From NCBI RefSeq assembly GCF_026212465.1, contig NC_080062.1, forward strand, positions 2,583,501 through 2,647,500: a stretch of 64,000 bases of DNA, read 5' to 3'. The stretch comes from Amaranthus tricolor (Eukaryota; Streptophyta; Magnoliopsida; Caryophyllales; Amaranthaceae). Below the pieces are notes generated by a model. The model searched no databases. It had not been told where the DNA came from and worked only from the letters and a program-made list of their open reading frames with translations. The position numbers and the translations under genes were made by a program. This document shows, piece by piece, positions 23,021 through 33,837 of this stretch; the stretch's first letter is position 1, and each line of letters begins with the position of its first letter.

Positions 23021-23650
23021 AGGTTTTAGACTTTACGGTTGTATTGAAAGACTCTGTACGGAAATACTCCAAAATGATATTTTTGTTGTTTTCTATCCTT
23101 TTAATAATGTTATGTAGTCACTCTTAATAATTCACAATTTACTAATGTTATGAAAACTTCACATTATCTTAAAATGTTAATTAGTGTTTTGTTTATGATT
23201 TAATACTTATTTTTGCTTTTAGTTGCTACATACGATTTTTGCACAAAAACTAAGAAATGTGTATTTTTGAGTTAAAAAGATCCTCGTAATCTAGAAAGAG
23301 ATCATAGGTGTAAACGTATGAAGTAGTAAAAAAGTATAGGTAAAGTACACATTTACATAGTAATTGTTTGCAAAAATAGTAACAAACTGTCAAGGAACCA
23401 ATTCAATCAAAAACTGATGGTTGAGGTCCCAAGATATGTTATATACTCTAACACGCCCTCTCACACGAGACTACGAGAGTCTTTTAGGTTAGAAGTGTGA
23501 ATGCACCACAAGACCTCCTCATACTTGGCGCTAAATATTCCACTTTTAATGAGAGGTGATTGAGATTCAACCTGAGACCTCTTGTCACCTTGACTTCTAA
23601 TACAATGTCAAGGAACCAACTCAACCAAAAGATTAAGTTGATGGCTGAAG

Positions 23651-26068
23651 CAGGGGCGGACCCAACTAGGGGCAGGGGGGCAGTGGACCCCCCAATCTGA
23701 AAAAATTAAATTCGGTTTTAAAATAAATAAATAAATAAATAAATTGAAAAGAAGCGTGCTGGAGGCGGAAGAAAGAGGAAAACCATAAAAAACAAACCCT
23801 AACCTTCGGCCTTCCTGCCTTCCTCTTCCTCAATCCTCTTCAATTCCATACTTCGACAGTTCGACTGGTCCTTGCACTCCGACGCGCCGACGCCGGCTGT
23901 TCTCCTTGCTGACGACGCCGGCTCCTTCCTCTTTGCTTCGAGCTCAGCCTTCGCTTCGACTGTTCACTGTCCGACTTCGACACTTCGTCTGACTCTGTTC
24001 GTCAATGGTGAGCTTCGTGACCTTCGTCTCATCGTGACCTTCGTGACCTTCAATTCCATTACTTATTTAATTGTTAATTTGTTGATTACTTGCTCTTTTC
24101 AATTGATGGTTGATTACTGGTAATTCTTGTTTTTTTCTAGGGTTTTGCATTGGTTTGTAAAATTTGTGGGGTTTTCATTTTTCATTATTGTTTTAGTTGA
24201 TTTTCTCCTATGTTGAATTGTTGATGGAGCATTACAATCATTAGCATAAATTGAATCCCTCATTTGTATAAATTTACCCACCTTAAATAAGAACAATCCA
24301 TCTCAAATTCCTCCTTTTTGATGTGGGTTTATAAACTGATTTTTGCATTGGAAAATTTGACGTTGATAACGTTGTCTTATTGAATTTGATAATTGAGTCA
24401 TATTTTTAATTTAATTAGGAAATGTCAAGTAATTCAAGTTCACCTTGTTCGAAAAAGTCAAAAGCAAAGGGAAGACAACCCGATCTTCGTGAATTATTGT
24501 TTAAAAGAATGAAATCCCAACAAACATCTAACGAAGGCAATGAATCTTCCCCCTTAAGTTCCCCTCTAAGTCCTCCTTTAAGTTCCCCTCCAAGTGAAGA
24601 TGTTAATATGGAAGTAGGTGGTTCAAGTAGTTGTGATGAACCATTGGATGATGAATGGGTGTATGATGTTGAACTTCTTCCTCATGACCCGGGATTGAGG
24701 AAAAACATAATGGATTATCCCCCTAATGAAAGAAATCCGGTTATGAGAGCATATATTCTTAAAAAACCTTGCCAACCAAAAACACATGATTTCCCTCAAA
24801 CAAATATCTCCGGTAGGTTACGCCGTTTTAGTTTGAATTGGTTCAAAAAATGGGATTGGCTTGAATATAGTGTTGAAATGGATGCCGCATTTTGTTTTGT
24901 TTGTTATTTGTTCAAGAGGGATGTTGAAATTAACAAGGGGGGGTGATGCATTTATTGTTGGAGGGTTTAGAGCGTGGAATAAACCTGAGAGGCTTGAGAA
25001 GCATGTTGGAGGAATTAAAATGGCTCTCCGAATGATAAGCTCAAAGCTCAAGTTGTTTTAGGATCTTTGGAGTCCTTTGATTTTATTTTTATGGCTCATT
25101 TCATGTTGACTATTTTTGGCTACACTAATGATTTATGTGTTGCTTTACAAAGAAAGGAACAAGATATTGTGAATGCCATTAGCCTTGTTAAAAGTACAAC
25201 GAATGTGTTGCAAAAGATGAGGGATCAAGGATGGAATAGTCTCTTAGACAAAGTCATTTTATTTTGTACTAAACACGAGATTGATGTTCCATCTATGGAT
25301 GCTCAATATGTACCTCAAGGAAGATCAAGACGTTTTGCATCTTCAAGAGATTGATAACCGTTTTAATGAGAAGAACATGGAGTTACTTACATGCATGGCT
25401 TCCCTGAGTCCTAGAGGTAACTTTTCATCTTTTGATAAAGAGAGGATACTTAAACTTGCTTCTTTATATCCCGAAGAGTTTTCATGCTATGATTTAACGG
25501 CTCTTGATCTTCAACTTGATGTCTTCTTGGATTCTATGCAAAATGATGAAAGATTTCATGATTTGCAAGATATCAATTGTCTTTCCATGATGCTTGTTAA
25601 AACAAGGAGACATGAGACTTTTCCTCTTATACATTTGCTAAACAAGTTGATGTTGATTCTTCCTGTTGCTACGGCAAGTGTAGAAAGAGTGTTTTCCGCA
25701 ATGACGTTTGTCAAAAATAAGTTGAGAAATAGCATGGGTGATCGACTAGTGAATGATTGTTTGGTTACTTACATTGAGAAGGAAGTGTTTCTACAAGTTT
25801 CTGATGAAAAGATTATTGATCGCTTTAAAATTATGAAAATTCGAAGGATGAATTTGTAATTTTCATTTGAACGCTTGTATATTTTTTTTTTATATTTTGG
25901 ATTGTAAAACTTTTAACATCGGATTTGATATTGTAAATTGTAAATATTGTTTCTATTATGTTTTCTATTTTTCTTTAAAAAAAATTATTCGGATGACGAT
26001 CAGATTATCCGAACGACGTGACGTTCGGATTTTGACCCCCCAATTTGAAATTCCTGGGTTCGCCACTG
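23651..26068 (+). mobile_element. hAT DNA transposon inserted in the TRIM LTR
   Basis: The terminal inverted repeats are CAGGGGCGGACCCA (left) and the complement of tgggttcgccactg (right), matching at about 11 of 14. The 8-bp target duplication GGCTGAAG is exact at 23643-23650 and 26069-26076. Inside is a broken hAT transposase with a C-terminal dimerisation region. The element is 2418 bp, about half to two-thirds of an autonomous member, and lacks the central transposase. Confidence 0.95.
24422..25859 (+). pseudogene. hAT transposase (TTF/MYM-type zinc finger subfamily), internally deleted
   Basis: The first frame (24422-24946) has a serine-rich N-terminus, then the WFKKWDWLEYSVEMDAAFCF zinc-finger block and FVCYLF. 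A run of seven G at 24939-24945 coincides with a frameshift; the next frame continues FIVGGFRAWNK. The large central catalytic part is missing. The C-terminal part resumes with a GYTNDLCVALQRKEQDIVNA segment at about 25115 and shifts frame again near 25330. It ends with the hAT dimerisation domain (VATASVERVFSAM, then KNKLRNSMGD) at about 25660-25745, stopping at 25857-25859. The family is that of ZMYM1-like plant hAT proteins. It cannot be functional. Confidence 0.9.
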
Positions 26069-26108
26069 GGCTGAAGTCCCAGGATATGCTATATACTCTA
26101 ACACAAAC

Positions 26109-26370
26109 TGCCTCCATTCCTTAAATAAGTTCCCATTTGTCATTTTAAAGCGTTTTATATGTTGTTCCTATACAGAATTTTTCAATTTATTTCACAAATT
26201 TTGGAAAAAATAACATTGTTCATCATCATTTTAATATTTTAATAATGCTTATATTTTACACTAACTTTATAAAATCATTTTTTATTAGCTGTGGTCCTCA
26301 CTTTTAATATTTTTTCCACTAACTTTCTTTTAATATTTTTTAATTCCCGCGAACATGGTGCAGTATGGGG
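26109..26370. repeat. Partial copy of the PAP29 intron 3 MITE
   Basis: It shares cattttaaagcgttttat, gttgttcctatacagaat, taacattgttcat and actaactttataaaa with 22120-22370 at good identity. It could be an independent insertion of the same MITE family. It could also be part of the PAP29 tail duplication whose other piece is at 31655-32090. Confidence 0.6.
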
Positions 26371-26535
26371 GATTGCATTGTAATAATACCCAAATCATAC
26401 ACAAAAAAAATTGATTATATAATAATTTAAAGCAAATTAAAATTAAACCCTAATCAAATTATACTCAAATTCACAATACAATAGTTAATTAAACTCTAAA
26501 AAAATTCTAAATTCTAATTCAATTTAATAATTTAC

Positions 26536-26536
<1 letters not shown>

Positions 26537-26614
<78 letters not shown>
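26537..26614. repeat. (TA)n microsatellite
   Basis: A pure TA run of about 78 bp, followed by a short GC-richer segment (gggggattgtattgtggggg) related to gggggattgcattg at about 26368. Confidence 0.95.
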
Positions 26615-26616
<2 letters not shown>

Positions 26617-26619
26617 GGG

Positions 26620-27799
26620 ATTGTATTGTGGGGGCTCTAGACTGTGGGCAACAATGGTGCAGTGGCGGCGGTAATGTCGGCAACAGTGGTTGTGAGCCGA
26701 CTACTAGCAAGTGAAATAATTTACCTTATGATTTTGATTTAATTATTTTATTACATAAAAATGAGTCGTATTTTTATTATTAACTTTAAGTATAGTTTAA
26801 GCAAAATTTTCTAAGTAAACTACATATTTTCATGATCAAATTTACTCGTTATTATAAAGTATATACACTTGTACATATTAGAACAAAAATTTGATGAACC
26901 AAAATCCTTTCTATAGTAACCCATGATGTTCATCACTTACACAAGCTATCACTAATGCCTTACACAAGCTAACTTTCTTTTACGCTCCAAACTCTTACAC
27001 ATTCACTTACACACTCCAAATCTTACACACTTATTTACACACTCTAAATCACTCACACAAGTTACCCTTATTCTATACTCCTAACACTCTTTTTCATACA
27101 ATCTAATGAACTACGAAGTTGCCCAAACCCATTATAACTACCCCTTTAGCCATGAGATCACTTACACCACCATCATCAAATCTTTCTAACATTCTTTCTT
27201 ATATTTTCACTTCATGAAACTCCTACTACCTTAATACCATTATTATTAGTTGAAGAAATTAAAGAAGATGGAGCTTAGAATATTCTTTATTTAGCTTAAA
27301 TCATCGTCATTATGGAGCATTATTGGGTTATTACTCTGAATACTTAATGTATCACTATTTTTCGAGTTTAGATTTAATGATTTTGGGAGCTTATAAGATC
27401 ATCAGTATTTTGGGAGTTTGTATTACTTATCTTTGGAACATTATTATCTATCTTGGAGGTCCTATTTTTTATTATTTTTCTAATTAGTACTTAGTACTAA
27501 TCCTTGGTGTTAGTATGGTATAACTTTTTGCCCTACTCTTTTTGTGAAATTTTACATTATATTTACTTTATAATATGCAAAGTATGAAATATGTTGATAT
27601 GTTTTATTAGGAAGTTAGTTTAATGAAATTAAGATCAAGATTATATTAAGTATGTGTATGCTAAAAGTATTTTTAGTTTGTTAATTTAATAATCTTTGAA
27701 CGAGTTTAGGAAGTTGGGTACAAAATTATATGATCTAATGATATTAAGTATGATTTATGTTATAAACTAGTACTAGTATATTTATAAGTTATAATAAAA
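26620..27799. other. Non-coding spacer with a cttacac-rich tract
   Basis: No gene is seen. From about 26930 to 27100 the sequence repeats variants of cttacacactccaaa, a pyrimidine/A-rich low-complexity tract. The rest is plain AT-rich DNA. Confidence 0.5.
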
Positions 27800-27970
27800 T
27801 TTGAGAGGGAACCATGAAAAAGGAAAATCCAAAACATCCAAAACTAAAAACAGAAACTCATGAGGAAAAAATTCAAAAATAAGCTAAACAGAATTTGAGA
27901 GGGAACCATGAAAAAATGAAAATCCAAAACATCCAAAGCTAAAAATAGCAACTCAGGAGGGAAAAAAATA
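27799..27970. repeat. Two tandem copies of a 95-bp unit
   Basis: Both copies start aatttgagagggaaccatga and continue with gaaaatccaaaacatccaaa and aactca(t/g)gaggg. They lie directly upstream of the mariner-like transposase and may be its 5' non-coding region. Confidence 0.75.
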
Positions 27971-28030
27971 AAAAATCCTCTATATATGCTCTATTAATTG
28001 CACACATTAATTGCACACCAAACAAACATA

Positions 28031-29485
28031 ATGGGTAAAACAAAAGATGTTACTCCACATAAAAAAAACCAAATTATGCAAAAACTCCTCTCATCCATGA
28101 ACAAAAAAGGAAGACCAGAGCTTGGCACAATCAATAAACTAGCTACTGAATTTCAACTTTGTAGGAAAACCATAACAAGGTTATGGAAGGAAGTTCAAAG
28201 ACAAATCAACACCAACCAAACAGTAATCAACTTGGGGAGTAAGAGGATTGAAAGAGAACCAAGTAACAAGATTCAATTCGATGATGACAAATTCAAAGCA
28301 ATCAAATATGAACTCAAGACAACGCAACATTCAGTGGCAAAACAAATGGGGGGGGGGGGGGTCTCACAATCAACTGTATTTAGATGGAAGAAGAAGAAAA
28401 TCATAAGGAAGCACACAAATCCTCTAAAACCTGCCCTTACTGAAAAAAATAAGTTGCACAAGTTATTTTTTGCGATTTCTAAGTGATACTATGATGAACA
28501 AATTGATGCATATATATTCAACTCACAAGATAACATTATTTACATAGATGAAAAGCATTTCTATCTAACCCGTGAAACACAGACTTACTATCTTGCTCCG
28601 GGTGAAGTAGAGCCACATAGGGAAATTCAATCGAAAAGGTTCATTCCTAAAATCATGTTTATGTGTGCTGTAGCAAAACCAATATATTCATCTAATGGTG
28701 ATGTGATTTCTGATTGAAAGATAGGTATGTTGCCTTTTATAAGTCAGGAACCTGCGAAGAGGAGCTCAAAGAACAGGAGGAAGGGAGAATTAGAAACTAA
28801 TCCGATTCAATTAATCACCAAAGAGCATATGAGGGCAACGCTCATAACCAATGTCATACCAAAAATCAGAGCTAAATGGCCTAGTATGCTTTCAAAAGAC
28901 ATTATCATTCAACAAGATCATGCAAAGCCTTACATAGCACCCAATGACAAGGATTTTGTTGATGAAGCAACAAAAGATGGATTTAATATACAACTTGTGC
29001 AACAACCACCAAATTCACCTGACATGAATGTGTTAGATCTTGGTTTCTTTAGATCTATTCAAGCATTACAATTTCAAAAGGCAACATACAACGTAAGACA
29101 ATTATTAAGAGTTGTGAATTTGGCATTTGAGAATTTAAATCCTCAGTCTTTGAGATTTGTGTTCATTAGCTTACAAGCTTGCATGATTGAAGTCATACAA
29201 AGAAAAGGTGGTTTTGACTACCACATACCACACATGAACAAAACCAAACAAGCAAGAGAAGGAACATTGCTAGATTATTTGTCAGTGGACAAAGTCTTGG
29301 TTGTTGATTCACTTCAACACTTGCTAACTAAGGTGAGCATTGAAACAATTAATGAATTAGTCCAAATGATTGGTTTCAAGAGGATGTTCAAGTCAGTGAA
29401 CCACAACTTCAAGTCACACAGGGCAGAATCAGCATGGATAACAACAACCAAACAGCCAGTAGCACATAAAGTATCAACACAGTAA
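28031..29485 (+). pseudogene. Mariner-like (plant DD39D) transposase with two stops
   Basis: One continuous frame from the ATG at 28031 to the TAA at 29485 is interrupted only by TGA at 28484-28486 and TGA at 28718-28720. The N-terminal helix-turn-helix region (NKLATEFQLCRKTITRLWKE) comes first. The catalytic acids follow: D in IIYIDEKHFYL at about 28540 (between the stops), D in IIIQQDHAKPYI, and D in SPDMNVLDLGFF. The spacing from QQD to VLD is 39 residues, as in plant mariners. A run of about 13 G (near 28349-28361) lies inside the coding region yet keeps frame. The frame would be about 484 codons, close to the usual plant length. Two point stops make it inactive as read, but it is otherwise young-looking. 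Confidence 0.9.
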
Positions 29486-29951
29486 TCAATCACACTTTTG
29501 GACAATTTTTGGACAGCTTTTGGATACATTTTGGAAAGCATTTGTTTCAAATTCAAACAACAAGTATAAAATTTATGTTGTTTATTGTGAAACAATTGTA
29601 TTGGAATTATATTAATTAAAACAGTGGTTGTTTAGTAGTTACTCTCAGGTGTAATTTTTTGTTCATCATTTGGTTTTGGTTTTGGTGGCATTTAGTAGCC
29701 TCCAAGATCAAATCTGGTGGCAATACCAAGCCTCCTAAAATAAACAAATACATAGAATAATGTTATGAATGTGGCCCAGAATATTTGCCCTCGCATAAGT
29801 TCATTGGGCATGTATTCAATAATGCATCAATTCAAACAACAACCCAAAAATTCATTTCATCGTTAGTCAAGAAAAATATGCAATCAATGACCATAAACAT
29901 ACTTGTAAATGGACCAAGGCTATCAAGCCATTCTTCCTGCTCACAATCACT
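29486..29951. other. Mariner 3' non-coding region
   Basis: No gene is seen between the transposase stop and the antisense acidic frame. Phrases such as ttttggacagcttttgg and ggttttggttttggtggc are simple-sequence-like. Confidence 0.4.
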
Positions 29952-30224
29952 TTAAGCAAATACAGCATCTATCGAGTTATACACATGGTTAGGATCGTCC
30001 TGTTCTGAAGTATAGATAGGTTCACCCTCATATTCCAGTTCTCGACCCCAACGTGGATTTGTCTCAACAGATGATTCATAGTCATCATTAGATTCATCAG
30101 GATAATTAGGGTAATCATCATGAACCCTTTTAGGGTTATCAAGATCAACCCTTTTAGGGCTATCATCATCAAGAATCTTAGCAGTGTTCATCAAACCCAC
30201 AAAATAATCAAGAAAAAAACACAA
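29952..30224 (-). CDS. Hypothetical acidic 90-residue frame inside the mariner region
   Basis: On the strand opposite to the transposase there is an open frame with a short repeated phrase (DSPKRVDLDNPKRVHDDY), then strongly acidic sequence (DESNDDYESSVETN, ELEYEGEP). I do not recognise a domain. Acidic, D/N/P-rich composition and tandem KRV repeats argue that it is or was translated rather than random AT-rich sequence, but there is no homology I can name. It may be an accessory frame of the mariner element or an exon fragment. Confidence 0.3.
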   Translation of the reverse strand: MCFFLDYFVGLMNTAKILDDDSPKRVDLDNPKRVHDDYPNYPDESNDDYESSVETNPRWGRELEYEGEPIYTSEQDDPNHVYNSIDAVFA

Positions 30225-30262
30225 ATCCTAAAACCAAAAAAAAATAACATCAACAAGATTAA

Positions 30263-31050
30263 ACGCACAAAATAATGAAGAACAAAGCCAGACCTTGAAA
30301 CAAAAAAAAAAAAAAAAAAAGACCAAATCATCAACAACATTCCAAAAATTGAAGAACATACGAACAAGAACAACAAAAATTAAGATTTTGAAGAACCAAC
30401 CCACAGATTTTGAAGAACATACGAACAAACCCACAAAATCGAAGAACAAACCCAAACCTTGAACAAACAAAGAAAAAAAAGTAAAAATCGAAGTCACAAA
30501 ACCAGATTTTGTAGAATGAACCCCCATATTTTGTAGAACAAACGCACAAAATAATGAAGAACAAAGCCAGACCTTGAAACAGGAAAAAAACAAAAAAAAA
30601 TACCAAATCATCAACAACATTCCAATAATCGAAGAACATACGAACAAGAACAACAAAAATCAAGATTCTGAAGAACAAACCCGCAGATTTTGAAGAACAT
30701 ACGAACAAACCCACAAAATCGAAGAACAAACCCAGACCTTGAACAAACAAAGAAAAAAAAAGTAAAAATCAAAGTCACAAACCCAGATTTTAAAGAACAA
30801 AGGCACAAAATAATCAAGAGCAAACCCAAACCTTAAAACAGGAAAAAAATAAGAGCAAATCAACAACAATAAGCCAAAAAATCGAAGAACATAAGAACAA
30901 GAATATCAGAAATTACGTACCCACAAAATCGAAAAATCGAAGAACTAACTCAGATCTGGAAATACTCAGATTTTGAAGAGAAAACCCACAAAATCAAAAA
31001 ACAAACCCACAAAATCGAAGAACAACCGAACAAGAATATCAGGAATTAAT
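30263..31050. repeat. About 2.9 copies of a 260-280 bp tandem repeat, A/C-rich on the + strand
   Basis: Copies start at about 30263, 30542 and 30801, each with gcacaaaataat(g/c)aag. Inside each, smaller phrases recur (gaagaacatacgaacaa, cccacaaaatcgaagaac). The + strand is strikingly poor in T and G. Long minus-strand frames here (F/V/C-rich) are products of the repeat and not genes. Confidence 0.85.
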
Positions 31051-31359
31051 GTGTAAACGAAGTGTAATCGAACAACAAATGAGGTATGAAGAACATCTAG
31101 GGTTTGAAGGTAGATAAAGATTGCCAAATGAGAATGCATGAATAAATTAGGCTTAGGTTTACAAAAAGGGAGGGAAGGGTTAATTTTTGGTGGGTAGGTA
31201 AATGTAATTAATGTGTTTTATTAAGAATGTGTAGGATTAATAGGGGTAAGTTGATAGAGTTTAATGAAGGTATAATTGTAAAAAAGTAATGTGAGTAAGG
31301 GTAAAAGAGTAAAAAATATATACTAAAAATAGAATTGAGACTAATAGGATGATTTGACC

Positions 31360-31397
31360 ATATTTGAAAATGGGACTAATGGCTGAATAGGAGGGAG
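31360..31397. repeat. Stowaway/mariner-type right terminus
   Basis: The sequence aatgggactaatggctgaat followed by aggagggag, then TA, is a mariner/Stowaway end (complement ctccctcctattcagcc). It also matches the ends of the MITE at 52435-52706. It is probably the right end of the mariner element that carries the transposase at 28031. I did not find a matching left end. Confidence 0.6.
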
Positions 31398-31654
31398 TAT
31401 TTAATTATGACAAATGCTGACGAATGCCCTGGGACGTGAGATAAATAATAAAAAAAATATTGGAGATAAATTTCAATTTTTGTGCTAAATTAGGTAATAC
31501 AATCATACTTACTTAACAAAAACTAGTTTAATATATTCTAATTTACTATATGTAATTAATTTTATCCTTGTTAATAAATATTTAGGGGCGTCCGTTAGTA
31601 AGATGATTTAATTATTATATTATATGTGCTACTAGGGGCATATCTTCTTTGAGG

Positions 31655-31960
31655 TGGGAAGGGATTTGGCCAATGAAAATTTTTGAATCATTTATTAAAT
31701 TTAAAATATTACCCATTTTTGCAATAAAAGTTGCGGTTTAATAGTTAAAACTATATTTTCTCTAGTTTTTTTTTTTTTAATAACTTTGGTCCTTTTAATT
31801 AACCATCTAAGATCAGCCATTGTGTGATATGTTGATCATCCTAATAATTGTTTCCATTTTGAATGCAGACCGGGGGGATCTAAATCGTTGTTGAACCCGG
31901 TTCAAAGTGAATGAAGATTTACGATTGAAAGACTATGGAAATGATACTAAATGTTATTGT

Positions 31961-32014
<54 letters not shown>

Positions 32015-32090
32015 CACTCTTAATAATTTACAATTTAATAATGTTATCGAAACTTAACATTATTGTAAAGTTCTTAATTAGAGTTTTATT
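31655..32090 (+). pseudogene. Relic copy of the PAP29 last intron end, exon 4 and 3' flank
   Basis: It matches about 22755-23210: ttggccaatgaaaattttt, gttgatcatcctaataattg, the acceptor ttttgaatgcag, then exon-4-like sequence at 31869-31914 (gggatctaaatcg, ttgaacccggttcaaagtga) and the 3' flank (gattgaaagact, attagagtttta). The exon copy has lost one base near its start (accggggggatc against accgcgagggatc), so it is out of frame. An (AAT)n run at 31965-32013 was added. No other PAP29 exons are found to its left, where the mariner region begins. This is a fragment of a duplicated gene. Confidence 0.88.
31965..32013. repeat. (AAT)n microsatellite
   Basis: About 16 AAT/TAA units inside the PAP29 relic. 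The sequence is absent from the functional copy. Confidence 0.95.
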
Positions 32091-32178
32091 TATTTATTTT
32101 AATAATTTATTTTAATAATAATTATGTTATTATGTAATCACTCTTAATAATTTGTTTTTTTTCTATTTTAAAAATGTA

Positions 32179-32524
32179 CACTACAACATATATTTAGCGA
32201 CATTTAATTTAAATGTTGCTATTTCAAGTTTCTAATAGTATATATAGAGGATTTAGTGACATTTATTAAACTCTTTAGCAGCATAATAAAAAATTACATT
32301 AAAACTTTTTACGACATAAAATCTAGTGACATTTCTCACAAATATCACTATAGACTATAGTAACAAATACATATGACACTAAAGACCAAATAAAGTGTTG
32401 CTAAATCCCTTTATAATGAAACTTAAAATAAAAATCAATAATTATTACACTAAAAATATGAATCGGTGGCATTTTTTTAATGCCACTAAATTCAATGTCG
32501 CAAAAAGTTAAATTTATTGTAGTG
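32179..32524. mobile_element. CACTA-type MITE, 346 bp
   Basis: The ends are CACTACAA at 32179-32186 and TTGTAGTG at 32517-32524, perfect inverted repeats. Subterminal gcgacattt/gtgacattt motifs recur at one end, with complementary aatgtcgc at the other. The 3-bp flanks are gta and tta, a one-base mismatch. Non-coding. Confidence 0.8.
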
Positions 32525-33574
32525 TTAAAATGATTAAATAAAACAATGTGACAAATATAATAAAAAAGAAAGAAAATAAAATTAAAAAAATCAAATACTC
32601 TAAATTTTTAAGAAGTCTAACTTTCTATAAAGTCTACGGATGAAATAACGATTTTCATCCTTAATCATTAATCACTATACAAAAATAGATTTTTATGTTA
32701 ATATTAAATTTTAATGGCCAACCAAATGATATAGTCTTGCTCGCAAAAATTTGAAATGAAAGGTTATTTGACCCTCAAATACCAAAAAAAATATTGGAGA
32801 AGGTGGAAAATCAACGTATAATTAAACAAGCAATAGTAAAAAAAAATTAAAACTTTTGTAAAAAAGTTTATTGGCATCTTAAACACTTATTTTTATTATA
32901 TTTTATTAAAGATTCAACAATAAATACAGCCATTAAAGCTTACGACGTCTAATAATATAAAATATCTCTTAAACACAATACAAGCCTCACCCTAGACTTA
33001 AATAAGTCTCACTCACTTGATTGTATTCTTACCCATAACATCACCCTACACTTAATCTTAATTTGGTTTTAGGCCTATATAGCCATAAAATCAATAAAAA
33101 AAAATAAAAAAATCTACAATATGTGTCCCCAAAATAATATAATCATATCATATGAATAAAAATGTGGCACAAATATTTAAAACTTAGGTAGTATTAGGAT
33201 TTACTCATCTCTTTATTAAGATTGTTACAATTTATTTTTTATATGAGAATATTTTAACTTAAATTAAACTATTATTTTTTATAGACTAATAAATACTATG
33301 TTTTCATGTCTTTACTCTTTATCTTCCATAATTTTACAATTATCCTTTTTAGTTTGTAAGTTTATATTTTTTTTTCTATCTTAATTATAGGAAAACTTTC
33401 AACTTTATTCGTTAAATATAAATTTTGATTTGATTCAAGTTTATTTCAGTTTATATGATTTTAAAATTTTTATAATTTAGTTAATTTTATATTGTGAATA
33501 ATTTGTTAGTATGTCAACAATTTAACCCCCTAATTTAAAATCCAAACTTTGCACTAAGACTTAATTGTGATTTG
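32525..33574. other. AT-rich spacer, nothing recognised
   Basis: No coding potential or clear repeat structure was seen between the CACTA MITE and the TBL relic. Confidence 0.5.
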
Positions 33575-33826
33575 TGACAATCTTAGACAAAAAGAGTGAG
33601 TATGGAAATATTTTGAAGGGAGGAAATTTGGAGATGTATATAACCCAATTAGAAAGCATTTAGTAAACCCCGAAAATTGGCCCAATAACATACCTGGAAT
33701 TTTGGCTCGTGGATATGACTCGATTTATGCATGTGATGAGGCCTGATGTTCCATAAAGTATGGGCTTATGATTATGTCCATTGGTACTTGAATAGGCTCA
33801 TTCATAATTTTAGTGAGTTCTTGTTT
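33575..33826 (+). pseudogene. Relic of a TBL exon 2
   Basis: This aligns, with gaps, to the last third of TBL exon 2. It has aaatttggagatgtata, ccaattagaa, a ttggcc..aa segment, ggcccaataac, ggaattttggctcgtggatatgactcg, atgaggcctgatg, a tatgggct piece, then gattatgtccattggtactt, matching the DCVHW(C) motif region of TBL-C at 53880-54130. It contains stops and small deletions (MRPDGHPS is reduced to MRPDVP), so it is dead. It lies between PAP29 relic and TBL-B on the same strand as all TBL genes. Confidence 0.88.
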
Positions 33827-33837
33827 GATATAAATTG

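Larger units (their letters stand above)
23388..26103 (-). mobile_element. TRIM/SMART miniature LTR retrotransposon, split by a hAT insertion
   Basis: Two LTRs beginning TGTCAAGGAACCAA and ending ACTCTAACA on the + strand lie at 23388-23453 (66 bp) and 23606-23650 plus 26077-26103 (72 bp once the insertion is ignored). The 5-bp target duplication CAAAC is exact (23383-23387 and 26104-26108). Read on the minus strand, the LTR begins TGTTAGAGTATATA, is preceded by a G-rich tract (complement of cgccctctcac), and the other LTR is followed by a degraded TGGTATCAGA-like primer site. About 290 bp without the insertion, non-coding and non-autonomous. It lies about 370 bp after the PAP29 stop codon. 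Confidence 0.88.

Noticed and set aside
26640..27700. Gene near the GC-richer patch after the TA microsatellite
   Set aside because: Open frame is short and crosses the microsatellite; no recognisable domain.
30191..30869. Several minus-strand F/V/C-rich frames
   Set aside because: They repeat with the 280-bp tandem array; phenylalanine/valine/cysteine richness follows from its A/C-rich + strand.
26109..31655. Complete second PAP29 gene
   Set aside because: Only intron-3-like MITE and exon 4 with flank are found; exons 1-3 are absent.
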